Shown piece after piece: positions 36,938-45,955 of a stretch of DNA of 64,000 bases (positions within the stretch are counted from its first letter, which is position 1; every line of letters begins with the position of its first letter). The notes below the pieces were generated by a model that did no database searches, had not been told where the DNA came from, and saw only the letters and a list, made by a program, of their open reading frames with translations. Where the stretch lies: positions 10,066 to 74,065 of the forward strand of contig CAZXTD010000001.1 in assembly GCA_964643575.1 (NCBI GenBank), given 5' to 3'. The position numbers were made by a program, and so were the translations under genes. This DNA is from Glaciecola sp964643575. Lineage in GTDB: Bacteria > Pseudomonadota > Gammaproteobacteria > Enterobacterales > Alteromonadaceae.

Positions 36938-38044
36938 TTGAAAAGCAAAAGAGTTCAAGAGAGTTCAACTGATAACCAAATGCTTTATCTTCAGCAAAAG
37001 CTGGCTAAACGCTTTATGCAAGGTTTGTTGATCATGTGCTTGATTGGTTTGCCGCTTTCGTTGTTTAGATGGTACTCGATTGGATTTCAGAGTATTTTTA
37101 TTGTCCATTTTATTTTGAGCATTTTGACTTTTGTTGTTTATCGAATCGCGGTAGACAAAAGTGCACAATTCATGTTTGCTTACTTCGTTTTCTTCATGAC
37201 CTTACTTGCTGCTTCCGGGTCATTATCATATGGCTTACAAAGTGGCGCGGTTACATTTGCAATATTATCAGTCATCGCATTAGCTATAGGCTTTGGCATG
37301 ATTTCTAGCCTCTTTTATCTCGCCTCTTGGATTATCTACTTTAGCTTTATGGCTTATTTGTTCACGCATGAATACTTAGGCTTTGCCGTTAACCCGAGTA
37401 TTTATGCAAAAACTGGCGGTGCGTGGGCCATTGTCATTTTTGGCACTTCAATAACTAGTCTCTTTTTATTAATAGGTAGCTACGAATACTTTAAAGGCTT
37501 GTCTACTTTAATGAAAAAGCTAGAAGATAGCGAAAAACATGTTCAAAAGTTGGCGAATCATGACTACCTAACCGGCGTAGCAACCTTACGTCTAGCAGAC
37601 GAGCAACTGCAGTTTGCAATATCAAATGTAAAACGTAAAAACACCACAATGGCGCTATTATTCATCGACTTAGATGACTTCAAACTAATCAATGATGAAT
37701 ATGGTCATGATGCGGGCGATGCAGTGTTAAAGAACATTGCCAGCCTGCTAAGTCAAGAGGTTCGCAAAACCGATGTAGTTGCGAGAATAGGCGGTGATGA
37801 ATTTATGCTCATTATTAGTGAGCCCGTAAACCGGGAAAAGCTTAGTTTATTCTGTGAGCGCTTAATTGATAATATCTCGCAACCAACGCCTTATAAAAAT
37901 TCGCAACTCTCGGTAGGGGTGAGCATTGGTATAAGCTTATTTCCAGACAATGCCCACAACATTCGAGACCTAAAACAGCAAGCTGATTACGCGATGTACC
38001 GCGCTAAAAACGCAGGAAAGAACAAATTCTGTTTTTACGAATAA
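36938..38044 (+). CDS. Membrane-anchored diguanylate cyclase (GGDEF)
   Basis: About 368 residues. Six predicted transmembrane helices (to about residue 190) form an MFS-free sensor region, followed by a linker coil and a complete GGDEF domain (about 210-368) with DLDDFKLINDEYGHDAGD and the active-site RIGGDEF. It should make cyclic di-GMP. No RxxD inhibitory site is apparent upstream of the active site and no EAL domain is present. An AGGA RBS supports the TTG at 36938; the frame is open to a GTG at 36911 without a visible RBS. It stands alone after the GH8 terminator and points toward the convergent zinc-cluster ABC genes. Confidence 0.87.
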   Translation: MKSKRVQESSTDNQMLYLQQKLAKRFMQGLLIMCLIGLPLSLFRWYSIGFQSIFIVHFILSILTFVVYRIAVDKSAQFMFAYFVFFMTLLAASGSLSYGLQSGAVTFAILSVIALAIGFGMISSLFYLASWIIYFSFMAYLFTHEYLGFAVNPSIYAKTGGAWAIVIFGTSITSLFLLIGSYEYFKGLSTLMKKLEDSEKHVQKLANHDYLTGVATLRLADEQLQFAISNVKRKNTTMALLFIDLDDFKLINDEYGHDAGDAVLKNIASLLSQEVRKTDVVARIGGDEFMLIISEPVNREKLSLFCERLIDNISQPTPYKNSQLSVGVSIGISLFPDNAHNIRDLKQQADYAMYRAKNAGKNKFCFYE

Positions 38045-38051
38045 GACTAAG

Positions 38052-39290
38052 TTACTTTCCTGACAATTGGGTGTGTAGCGCATTCTTATAAGCTTCTATG
38101 CCGGGTATCAAAGACACTATCAGAGTAGATAAGAACACTAAGCCCGCCATTATCATGAGCTCTGTCGACAATATGTCATAACTTAAAAACAGGCCAAATT
38201 CGGCGGCTAACCAGTCTTCAAGGCCAAACAGCAAGCCTGCTAAAGTAAACATCGAGACGCCAATGGCTAGGGCGACTAAAATTAGCGCTTCTAAGAGTAT
38301 GAGGACAAGAATTAAGCCAGGCCCCGCTCCTAAAACACGAAACACTGCGATTTCGGCCTGACGTTCATTCATAGACGCAAGCAACATCGTAGATAAACCA
38401 AATAGTGACGATATTAATACTAAGGCCGCGATTGCTCTGAGTAAGTTCTCGACCGTAGACATTAGGCTCCAAAGCTCAGCCATAGCAACACCAGGCAGCA
38501 CCGCCATCAAGCGGTCGTCTTCATAGTTGTTGATGTTTCTTTGCAAGGTAAAGGTGGCAAATTTAGAGTTTAGCCCTAAAAGTGCTGCAGTTATATTACC
38601 CGGTTCAGGAGCGCTCGTTGGGTCATCTAAAACTGCTTGCAAGGCTCTAGGTGATAAGTGTATCGCTTCTATTGCAGGCAGGCTAACATGCACTGTTTTA
38701 TCAACTGGCGTGCCGGTTGGCGCCAAAATACCACTAACGGTAAAAGGGGCTTGATCATGATTGGTAAAGCTTGTGCTGCCAATACCGTGGGCGATGGTGA
38801 TTTTATCGCCTACTTTGTACTTTAAACTTTTAGCAACATCTGCGCCTAGTACGGTCTCAAACAGGCCAGCAAACTCCTGCCCATCAGCAAGTTTCAGTGG
38901 CTGTTTGTTACCGTAACGGTAAAAGTCAAAGTAATTCTGATTAGTGCCAAGCACCCTAAATCCTCTGTGCGAATCGCCCAAAGAAATCGGAATAGCCCAT
39001 TTGACTTGGTCATGCTGCTCTAGCATTTCAAAACTTTCAAACTCGATATTACTGGTGGGGCTTCCCATTCTAAAAACTGAATACAGCAACAAATTTAGCT
39101 GGCCACTCGGCGCCCCCACAATGAGGTCGACTTCTGAAATTGTACGGTTAAAGCTCTCTTTCGCTTGCAGGCGAATATGCTCCACACTCAATAGCACCAA
39201 AATACTGATCATGAGCGAGAAAAAGGTAAGAATAACCGTCTTTTTACGGCTAACTAAACTCTGCCAAGCCACTGATAATAAAATACTCAC
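38052..39290 (-). CDS. MacB/FtsX-type ABC transporter permease
   Basis: A 412-residue permease with one N-terminal helix (TVILTFFSLMISILVLLSV), a large periplasmic domain (about 45-270) with ISLGDSHRGFRVLGTN and VGDKITIAHGIGS, and three C-terminal helices with the FtsX pattern (NERQAEIAVFRVLGAGPGLI). Such permeases usually drive work on periplasmic proteins or lipids rather than classical import. The GTG start overlaps the stop of the ATPase gene. By position it corresponds to the ABC component of the Vibrio zrgABCDE zinc-regulated cluster, since DUF3299 and ZrgA genes follow in this window. Confidence 0.86.
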   Translation of the reverse strand: MSILLSVAWQSLVSRKKTVILTFFSLMISILVLLSVEHIRLQAKESFNRTISEVDLIVGAPSGQLNLLLYSVFRMGSPTSNIEFESFEMLEQHDQVKWAIPISLGDSHRGFRVLGTNQNYFDFYRYGNKQPLKLADGQEFAGLFETVLGADVAKSLKYKVGDKITIAHGIGSTSFTNHDQAPFTVSGILAPTGTPVDKTVHVSLPAIEAIHLSPRALQAVLDDPTSAPEPGNITAALLGLNSKFATFTLQRNINNYEDDRLMAVLPGVAMAELWSLMSTVENLLRAIAALVLISSLFGLSTMLLASMNERQAEIAVFRVLGAGPGLILVLILLEALILVALAIGVSMFTLAGLLFGLEDWLAAEFGLFLSYDILSTELMIMAGLVFLSTLIVSLIPGIEAYKNALHTQLSGK

Positions 39291-40012
39291 TACACTTCCT
39301 CTTTCTGGTTTTCGTGCTTTGTTGAGCGTGTGTTAAGTGATAGCAAATCCACTTTTGAGTCAAAATAATCACCAAGCGCCGTGTCGTGGCTCACAAATAT
39401 TAAGGTTGTATTGGATTTATTGCACATATCCATCAAGAGACGCATAAATGCATCACGTGCCGATGCGTCTAGCGCAGATGTTGGCTCATCGACTAACAAT
39501 AGCTTCGGCTGGTTGATAAGTGCGCGAGCAATAGCGACGCGCTGTTGTTGGCCAACGCTTAATTGATTGACCTTTTTATGTAAAACATCGCTTGGCAAAT
39601 TGAGCGCACTTATGAGTGTGCTTGCCCGCTCTAATAGCTCATTGTTATTTTGCTTGGCAAAGTAAGCCGACAACTGAATGTTTTTGAACACGGTAAGGTA
39701 AGCAATCAGATTGAATTTTTGAAACACCACACCAATGTTTTTCGCTCTAAAAGCGTCTCGCTTGCTATTTGATAACTCGGCAATGTTCTCACCAAACAGT
39801 GTAATTTCACCATCACTTGGCGTAAGGATGCCGCAAAATAGATTAAGTAAGGTAGTTTTGCCTGAACCTGAGTCACCATATAAAAACACGCTCATCCCGC
39901 GGCGAACTTCCCAATTGGCAATGCTTAAAACAGGTTTGTTTTGGCTTGATTTGTCGCGTTTAGATGCGTAGGTGTATGTTAAGTCTTTAATGTGAATTGC
40001 CGACGCCGACAT
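39290..40012 (-). CDS. LolD/MacB-type ABC transporter ATP-binding protein
   Basis: A 240-residue ATPase with Walker A GDSGSGKTT, the Q-loop GVVFQKFNLIAYLTV, signature LSVGQQQRVAIARAL, Walker B LLLVDEPTSALD and the switch His in FVSHD. It pairs with the downstream FtsX-type permease; the stop of this gene and the GTG start of the permease overlap. It is divergent from the DUF3299 operon across 224 bp that contain a Zur-like half-site (AATGTTATA, 40065-40073). A role in the zinc-responsive Zrg-type system is inferred from the neighbours. Confidence 0.88.
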   Translation of the reverse strand: MSASAIHIKDLTYTYASKRDKSSQNKPVLSIANWEVRRGMSVFLYGDSGSGKTTLLNLFCGILTPSDGEITLFGENIAELSNSKRDAFRAKNIGVVFQKFNLIAYLTVFKNIQLSAYFAKQNNNELLERASTLISALNLPSDVLHKKVNQLSVGQQQRVAIARALINQPKLLLVDEPTSALDASARDAFMRLLMDMCNKSNTTLIFVSHDTALGDYFDSKVDLLSLNTRSTKHENQKEEV

Positions 40013-40236
40013 TGCTTATACTCCGAAAGCTTATTTCGCTTGTTAATTAGCGCTTGTATTGTGTAATGTTATACCGTTTGTAGTAATATATACTATACTA
40101 ATAGGAAATAAGTTGTGTTTTGTTAGTGGTTTATTTTTAGATAAATCATGATGAGTATTTGCTCTAAAATAGCGATACTAACGTAACGAATAAACATCGT
40201 TTAAGTGTGCTTAATTAATTATAAAGACTGTATACA

Positions 40237-40800
40237 ATGCTAAAAATTACCGCTCTATCCCTTTTTGTGACTTTAGCCGCTATCTTACCGTTTGGCGCAC
40301 AAGCCGAGCCGCAAAAAGAGTATGTCGAAATTGAATGGATGCAACTTATGCCTGCAGACGACCTCGAAGCTTTGCTTAATCCGCCAGAGTTCATTACCGA
40401 CATACAGGATGGCTCTGCCGACGACAGCGTTGATGCATTGAAAGCCATGGGCAAAACAGACGAAACGACTAAGCGTTTTAAAGCCGCGCTAACATCATCT
40501 AGAGTAATAGAAGCTTTCGACAATAAAAGCATTCGAGTTCCAGGCTTTATTGTGCCCTTGCAGTCTGACGAAAATCAACGCGTAACCGAGTTTTTTATTG
40601 TCCCTTATTTTGGCGCGTGCTTGCATTTACCGCCTCCTCCGCCGAACCAAATTATTTTTGCGAAGTCTGAGGAAGGAGTTGAGCTCGCGTCACTGCAAGA
40701 CCCTTTCTGGTTTGAAGGTACCATTGTTATAACACAAACTAGTAACGAACTTGGTAGCTCTGCTTACAGTATTAACTTAGACAATGTCTTCCCTTTTTAA
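40237..40800 (+). CDS. DUF3299 exported protein (first paralogue)
   Basis: A 187-residue protein with a signal peptide (ending FGAQAEP) and a DUF3299 domain. The start of the mature part, EIEWMQLMPADD, and the hallmark PYFGACLHLPPPPPNQIIF, with one Cys and one His that could bind metal, are visible. The later protein at 41290 is a clear paralogue. DUF3299 proteins are associated with zinc-regulated operons next to ZrgA and ABC genes; no reaction is known. It is the first gene of a three-gene operon divergent from the ABC pair. Confidence 0.88.
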   Translation: MLKITALSLFVTLAAILPFGAQAEPQKEYVEIEWMQLMPADDLEALLNPPEFITDIQDGSADDSVDALKAMGKTDETTKRFKAALTSSRVIEAFDNKSIRVPGFIVPLQSDENQRVTEFFIVPYFGACLHLPPPPPNQIIFAKSEEGVELASLQDPFWFEGTIVITQTSNELGSSAYSINLDNVFPF

Positions 40801-40810
40801 GGATAAATTC

Positions 40811-41293
40811 ATGAGAGTATTCAATAAAATGCGTACCGCTTGCCTTAGCACTCTTGCTGCAACACTCATGTTGCCAGTAGCCAGCATTGCTTGTGACCTG
40901 CACGACAACCCTTCATTTGGTGCTTATGGGCAACTTAAAGGGTTTGGCCAAAGCCATCCTCTCATGCAGCGTCATTTTGCCGCATCAAGCCCTGCTGTGT
41001 TGTCGATGACTCACCCGCGTCAGGTATCGAGTAAAGTCGCTGAAGCAAAAAGCGTCGATATTAAGTACCATTTACCCGCGGCTTATTCAGATGCGTCTTT
41101 ACGCTTTACCTACAGTGATGGTATTGAGTTAAATGCACAAGAAAGTGTCGAAATTGATGAACTAAACGGCACATATACGATTGATTTTAAAGCATTAACG
41201 CCAGGCAAGCACCACATATTGGTATGGGCAGATGCAGTTAAGCAAACCTTACCTTTCTCTAAAGTTCAGAGAATCGCAATCACGGTAGAATGA
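40811..41293 (+). CDS. Small exported protein of the zinc-linked operon, unknown function
   Basis: A 160-residue protein starting at ATG 40811 after an AAGGA RBS (the frame is open further up to 40784). It has a signal peptide (ending ASIACDLHDN, with a possible lipidation or metal Cys right after). A His- and Met-containing stretch (GQSHPLMQRHFAASS) is followed by a small beta-sandwich domain (about 80-160; TPGKHHILVWADA) resembling copper-chaperone or CopC-like folds only loosely. It lies between two DUF3299 paralogues and overlaps the second by 4 bp, so it acts with them. No family is recognised. Confidence 0.75.
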   Translation: MRVFNKMRTACLSTLAATLMLPVASIACDLHDNPSFGAYGQLKGFGQSHPLMQRHFAASSPAVLSMTHPRQVSSKVAEAKSVDIKYHLPAAYSDASLRFTYSDGIELNAQESVEIDELNGTYTIDFKALTPGKHHILVWADAVKQTLPFSKVQRIAITVE

Positions 41294-41958
41294 ATCCGAA
41301 ACTCAAGTTAACATTTGCATTTATATGTTGTATTGCCCTGGGTTTTGGTATTGCTTATGTATACGATAATTATCAAGCTACCTTAGCCCAATGGTTTTTA
41401 GCAAAACCCAAACATTATCAAACTGAAAACATTGAGCTAATCAGCAAAACTGACAATATGCCGCTAATTAGCCTTGAGTGGTCGCAGTTGCTTCCCGTTC
41501 ACGACAAAGCGATATTACAAAAATACCAACAGCGCGATGCCAACACTGTCTCAGAACTAACCGACAATATCTTGCTTTCAATACAAGCAGCTACCGACAC
41601 AGCTTATAGCAATACTATGATGTCGGTAGATACGGTTGATAGCTTCGACGGCGAATTGGTCTCAATTGCGGGCTTTATCGTCCCCATTGATTTTTTTGAT
41701 ACACAAAATCCACAAAATATATTCATAGTGCCTTACTTCGGCGCTTGCGTGCATTTTCCGCCGCCACCACCTAATCAAATTATTTTTGCTCAGCTTGATG
41801 GTAAATTTAAAGACTTTGATTTAACTCAAGCCTACCGGCTCAAGGGCGTATTAAGTCGGGACTTATTTGAAGACCCTCTTGGCACATCTGCCTATGTTTT
41901 AGACGTAGTATCGATTGAGAGCTATTTCGACAACCCTGATGATTTTAGAGCTCACTAG
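41290..41958 (+). CDS. DUF3299 protein (second paralogue)
   Basis: A 222-residue protein with an N-terminal membrane anchor or signal (LTFAFICCIALGFGIAYVY), then a DUF3299 domain: SLEWSQLLPVHD and PYFGACVHFPPPPPNQIIFAQ, sharing the Cys-x-His and poly-Pro motif with the paralogue at 40237. The anchor is not followed by an obvious cleavage site, so it probably stays in the inner membrane facing the periplasm while its paralogue is soluble. Its start overlaps the previous stop (ATGA). It ends the operon, just upstream of repeat copy A. Confidence 0.86.
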   Translation: MNPKLKLTFAFICCIALGFGIAYVYDNYQATLAQWFLAKPKHYQTENIELISKTDNMPLISLEWSQLLPVHDKAILQKYQQRDANTVSELTDNILLSIQAATDTAYSNTMMSVDTVDSFDGELVSIAGFIVPIDFFDTQNPQNIFIVPYFGACVHFPPPPPNQIIFAQLDGKFKDFDLTQAYRLKGVLSRDLFEDPLGTSAYVLDVVSIESYFDNPDDFRAH

Positions 41959-42033
41959 AACGCACTTTTCAGCGCAAATCCATCACCTCACTGGTGTCCA
42001 AACACGCTTCGTCACTGCCGCACAAACCCACAA

Positions 42034-42128
42034 CGTCTTTCCCGAGATGGCGGAAACTTTCTTCAAACATAGTAAAATCAAGGAGTTAAAAGATACATAA
42101 GAAAAACCCTGCCTTCACGGGAATGACG
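42034..42128 (+). repeat. Double-hairpin interspersed repeat, copy A (divergent)
   Basis: A 95 bp element beginning CGTCTTTCCCGAGATGGCGG and ending TTCACGGGAATGACG, with AGTAAAATCAAG in the middle. It matches copies at 45956 and 49012 in ends, order and central motif but has more mismatches. It sits between the convergent ends of the DUF3299 and merC genes. Confidence 0.65.
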
Positions 42129-42216
42129 GATAGCTTTGATGTATTGGAAGAATAACGCCTGCGCTCGAACAACAAGAATGTTGGCTATGTCTTTAATTGA
42201 CCAGAGCTTGACTGTT

Positions 42217-42597
42217 TTAAGACTGCCGTAAACTGAAGTTTCGAAGGTGTGCGTAGGCAATTAACCCAGATCCAACGATTGTCATGATTACTTCAGCGGT
42301 ATGGCCAAATAAATCGTGTCCAACTAGCGCCGCCAAAACCAATATTGCCATACCTGCTAAGCCAATAGACAATACGCTTTTGCGGCGGTGGTGAAAATAC
42401 CCCGTTAGTGTGGCAAATAAACTAATTGGAATAACCGCAAAGAGTAACCAGATATGAAAGACTTCATCGTCGAAAGCCAAGAGTCCAGAAACAGAAGGTA
42501 AAACGATAAGCAAAACAGGCAAAGCCACGCAATGAAACACACATAGCATCGACAAAACGATGGCTGCTTTATCTGTTGAATCTATAAATTTATTCAC
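42217..42597 (-). CDS. MerC domain protein
   Basis: A 126-residue inner-membrane protein with four predicted helices. MLCVFHCVALPVLLIVLP carries the paired cysteine/histidine site usual in MerC. MerC was named for mercury uptake, but single MerC genes next to zinc genes are common in marine gammaproteobacteria and probably carry other metals. It lies 48 bp downstream of zrgA in the same orientation and probably belongs to its transcript. Confidence 0.85.
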   Translation of the reverse strand: MNKFIDSTDKAAIVLSMLCVFHCVALPVLLIVLPSVSGLLAFDDEVFHIWLLFAVIPISLFATLTGYFHHRRKSVLSIGLAGMAILVLAALVGHDLFGHTAEVIMTIVGSGLIAYAHLRNFSLRQS

Positions 42598-42644
42598 TTA
42601 TCACTCCTGATACTCTTTGTTATATTATTCTTCATATTTGCTTA

Positions 42645-43259
42645 TTAGAAACGCAAAATAGCGGCAGACTCATTTATGTTTTGAGCGCCCTGCCCCTTAT
42701 TCGTTATCCACTGTGCTTGGATTGTATTTAACGAGGGGGCAATTGAAAATATTGTCACTTGTGCTTGTTTTAAAATGTTTTTGCATTCAAAAACATAGGT
42801 TAAGGTAATGTCTGAATGACCTGTATGGTCATCATGAGCATGTTCGGAATCATGCTTATGGTCGCCGTGAGAATGACCTTCATGTTTATGGTCGTCGTGC
42901 TCATGATCTCCATGTGGGTGAACACCAGACACAGCACTCGCTAGGTTATTTAAAGAGTTATCAGACTCGGTCAACTTGCAAAAACTTGGCAAAACAACGA
43001 CCTTGCTCAAATCGCTTATTTGCTCACCCACCAGTGTCAGTCTGTCTTTTTGCGCTTGCGTTTCTGGTGCATGTTCAAAACCTAATAAATCGGCGGCAGG
43101 TAACCTAAATTGAAACTGCCATTGTGAATCTTCTTGTGCAATCAGTAAATCTCCCGCACCGTGCACATGAGCTTGTCCATTTGCATATGACACTTCAAGC
43201 ATATTCAAACTTAAGGCAAACCCGCCCATTGCAAAGCATTTTATCAATTTATTAGCCAT
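42645..43259 (-). CDS. zrgA: ZrgA family zinc-binding protein (DUF2796)
   Basis: A 204-residue periplasmic protein. The ATG at 43259 follows a GAGGG RBS; the frame opens further back at a TTG that overlaps that RBS. After a signal peptide (ending VSYANGQAH) the conserved HVHGAGDLLIA and FRLPAADLLGFEH motifs of DUF2796 appear, then a His/Asp-rich stretch (about residues 124-160, many HxxDH repeats) that should bind zinc. In Vibrio cholerae ZrgA is part of a Zur-controlled zinc acquisition set. A Zur-box-like palindrome lies about 100 bp upstream here, which supports the same control. Confidence 0.88.
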   Translation of the reverse strand: MANKLIKCFAMGGFALSLNMLEVSYANGQAHVHGAGDLLIAQEDSQWQFQFRLPAADLLGFEHAPETQAQKDRLTLVGEQISDLSKVVVLPSFCKLTESDNSLNNLASAVSGVHPHGDHEHDDHKHEGHSHGDHKHDSEHAHDDHTGHSDITLTYVFECKNILKQAQVTIFSIAPSLNTIQAQWITNKGQGAQNINESAAILRF

Positions 43260-43360
43260 CGCTACCCTCAATTTATTTATAGAATTTTTGATTGATACGC
43301 AATAGGTTTCAGTATTAGCTCAAATAGAAACCACTTTTAAGGAAGTTAACCATCCAGATT

Positions 43361-43377
43361 ATGTTACAATATAACAT
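43361..43377. promoter_or_regulatory. Putative Zur box upstream of zrgA
   Basis: ATGTTACAATATAACAT is a near-perfect palindrome resembling the gammaproteobacterial Zur box core (ATGTTATAATATAACAT, one base different). It lies about 100 bp upstream of zrgA and about 190 bp upstream of the PhoX-like gene on the other side. Confidence 0.7.
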
Positions 43378-43569
43378 ATTATATAGGAACAATATTTATA
43401 TTTTTAAAAGTGTTGATAAAAACGCTTGAATGTCTTGCTTGATGGCTAATCAGCTTATCAAGCGACACTAAGATTCACTTGATTTAAGTCACCCGAGCGC
43501 TAAGATAAAATCAAAGACACTCACTTTTAGGTCGAGTCACTGACCGCTTAGTAACAAAAGGCAATTACT

Positions 43570-44958
43570 ATGATCAACAGACGACAATTTAATAAAGGCC
43601 TTTTGGCACTCGCAATAGGCGGACTGGCCACACATCTGAAAGCCGCCGAGAAGTCTTCTTTAAATGTATTAATGGGAGACAACGCAGCTTACGGTAAACT
43701 CATCCCTGACCCTAAAGGTATATTAGACCTACCCGCAGGTTTTAAATATACCCAAATATCATCTTTGAACGACATGATGCAGGACGGGTTAAAAGTACCC
43801 GATCGCGCCGATGGCATGGGCTGCCTCCCCTTAGATGACGAACGAGTAGTACTAGTACGAAATCACGAAATTGCGCCGACTAAAGCACTTTTGGAAATAA
43901 GCGAAGTGCCTTCAAGCGACACTATTGCTGTTGCAGCAAAAGCATACGACAAAACCGCTAATGGTTACCCGCTGCCAGGCGGCACTAGCAACATTGTGTA
44001 TAACCTAAATACAGGCGAAGTCGAAAATCAATTTATGTCGTTAATAGGCACCATTCGCAATTGTTCGGGTGGCACTACGCCTTGGGGCTCTTGGTTAACA
44101 TGCGAAGAAACTGTCGCCACAGCATCTGATTATATTGGCAAAAACCATGGCTATGTATTTGAGGTTCCAGCAACAGCTACTGGCCTTGTAGAGCCTTTAC
44201 CGCTTAAAGATATGGGACGGTTTAATCACGAAGCGACGTGCGTAGACCCTCGCACTGGCATCGTTTATTTAACCGAAGATAGAGACGACAGTTTATTTTA
44301 TCGTTTTATCCCCAATACAAAAAACAAACTAAGCGACGGCGGTAAACTGCAAGCCTTGGTCGTTAATGGTAAATCGCGATTTGATACTCGAAACTGGGAA
44401 TCAACAAAGATGCAGCTAAACGACCCACTGCCTTGCCAATGGATAGATTTACAAAACGTCGACAGCGAACAAGACGATTTGCGCGTTCGCGGCTATGCAA
44501 AAGGCGCTGCTGTATTCGCACGCGGTGAAGGCATACATTTTGAAAACGGCGAAATGTATTTTTGTTGCACCAGCGGCGGCACACAAAAGCTTGGGCAAAT
44601 TATGCGCTACCAACCGTCTGAACTTGACGGTGGCCTCAGCGAAAGTAAACAAAGCGGCACATTGAGCCTATTTGTAGAAAGCGCAAACAAAGCCTCTTTT
44701 AACTTCGGTGACAACATTACGATAGCACCCAACAACCACTTAATTGCATGCGAAGACCAATATTCAGACACCGTGAATAATAAACTCAAAGGGGTAACAC
44801 CTGATGGCAAACTCTATGACTTTGCTAAGGTTCGCTGGCAAACCGAGCCCGCAGGTGTTTGTTTTTCTCCCGACGGCAAAACATTGTTTGTTAACTTATA
44901 TTCTCCTACCGCAACATTGGCGATTACAGGCCCTTGGCATAAATTTTCGAATGTATAG
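43570..44958 (+). CDS. PhoX-like (DUF839) Tat-exported protein
   Basis: A 462-residue protein with a twin-arginine signal (NRRQFNKGLLALAIGG, matching RRxFxK). The DUF839/PhoX domain has RNHEIAPTK, WGSWLTCEET, GRFNHEATCVDP, YLTEDRDDSLFYRF and EPAGVCFSPDGKTLFVN, consistent with a calcium/iron-binding beta-propeller. PhoX enzymes are periplasmic phosphatases, but many DUF839 proteins have no proven activity. It is divergent from zrgA; the shared 310 bp gap carries the Zur-box-like site, so metal-linked expression is possible. Confidence 0.85.
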   Translation: MINRRQFNKGLLALAIGGLATHLKAAEKSSLNVLMGDNAAYGKLIPDPKGILDLPAGFKYTQISSLNDMMQDGLKVPDRADGMGCLPLDDERVVLVRNHEIAPTKALLEISEVPSSDTIAVAAKAYDKTANGYPLPGGTSNIVYNLNTGEVENQFMSLIGTIRNCSGGTTPWGSWLTCEETVATASDYIGKNHGYVFEVPATATGLVEPLPLKDMGRFNHEATCVDPRTGIVYLTEDRDDSLFYRFIPNTKNKLSDGGKLQALVVNGKSRFDTRNWESTKMQLNDPLPCQWIDLQNVDSEQDDLRVRGYAKGAAVFARGEGIHFENGEMYFCCTSGGTQKLGQIMRYQPSELDGGLSESKQSGTLSLFVESANKASFNFGDNITIAPNNHLIACEDQYSDTVNNKLKGVTPDGKLYDFAKVRWQTEPAGVCFSPDGKTLFVNLYSPTATLAITGPWHKFSNV

Positions 44959-45130
44959 GCCGGTAAGCTCTATAACGGTTCCACAGGCTTAGTTGCGGAA
45001 ACATTTTGTAAAACATTTTTCATGCAAACTTGAACTACATTAATGTAATATATAAACGTGGGCGTTGTTTATTAACTTAAATAGATTGTTTAGCGTCTTT
45101 GATTAAAAATTTTTAAACGAGGATAGTGCA

Positions 45131-45907
45131 ATGTCTTTACTACATCTTTTTACCAAAGCGAAGCGAGATAGTCTCAAGCAGACAACCCGCACATTTTTTA
45201 TTTGCAGCGTAGGCACTTTTGCTTTAGCAACTAATGCTAGTGCACAAAGCACAGAAACGAACGAAGCGAGCACCGAAGATGAAGAAATTGAACAAATTGA
45301 GGTACGCGGCGTAGCCGGCGATGCAGCAATGCGTGCTTTTTTAGAAGGTAACTTTGCACTAGCCGAGATTAAATTTAAAGAAAATGCGCTTTGCGCAAAA
45401 CGCGTTGAGTCAGATTTTCAGTCTTTTGTGGAAGGCGCGCAAAATACGCAAATAAACCAACAACTTTCGGGTACCGAAAGCTCTATTATAAACGGACGAA
45501 ACGCTAACGCTGCCAATAGCAATACTGGTGCCGTAACAAGCAGTTCAAATTCAGGCTTAGGCACACAAGAAGGTGAAGGTCGCAAAGTAACTGACAACTC
45601 GCTTACCTGCGAAAACCGTGGTTTTCAGCTCTACATGACGGGCATGTCGCAATTACAAATGGGCAGAAGCGAAGAAGCCGAAGAACAATTTAAGCGCGCT
45701 ATTGTGGTTAACAAAAACCTCTACGATCCCGTTTATCGCCTTGCCCTTATGCATTTATTGAGAGACGAAAACGAAGCCGCCAGTGATTATTTAGACAAAA
45801 TTCAAGGAATTTTAAAGCGTTGCCGCCGCTGTAGTGAACGCGACGACATAGTTGCCCGCGTTGATTTTCTTGAGAAAGCGATTAGTGGTGAAGTTAAGAT
45901 TCGCTAG
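45131..45907 (+). CDS. Exported TPR-like protein with a TonB-box-like N-terminus
   Basis: A 258-residue protein with an AACGAGG-type RBS. After the signal (cleavage near NASAQS) it reads EDEEIEQIEVRGVAGDAAM, close to the region that follows the signal in Alteromonadales TonB-dependent receptors (compare EVIEVSGIRSA in the receptor at 15842). There is no barrel; instead a low-complexity Asn/Ser stretch (about 115-150) leads to tetratricopeptide-like helices (about 160-255: GMSQLQMGRSEEAEEQFKRA, YDPVYRLALMHLL). A CRRC pair lies near the end. A role as a periplasmic adaptor is conceivable; function unknown. Confidence 0.75.
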   Translation: MSLLHLFTKAKRDSLKQTTRTFFICSVGTFALATNASAQSTETNEASTEDEEIEQIEVRGVAGDAAMRAFLEGNFALAEIKFKENALCAKRVESDFQSFVEGAQNTQINQQLSGTESSIINGRNANAANSNTGAVTSSSNSGLGTQEGEGRKVTDNSLTCENRGFQLYMTGMSQLQMGRSEEAEEQFKRAIVVNKNLYDPVYRLALMHLLRDENEAASDYLDKIQGILKRCRRCSERDDIVARVDFLEKAISGEVKIR

Positions 45908-45955
45908 CTTGTTTCTTTCGTTGTTCCCGCGGAACCGCACCATGCAGCCAAACTA

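Noticed and set aside
40061..40100. Zur box between the ABC pair and the DUF3299 operon
   Set aside because: Only one half-site (AATGTTATA) is convincing; the other half does not form a palindrome, so it is mentioned in context but not called.
41915..42100. Open frame of 61 codons after the second DUF3299 gene
   Set aside because: It overlaps the DUF3299 end in another frame and runs into repeat copy A; no RBS and no recognisable protein.
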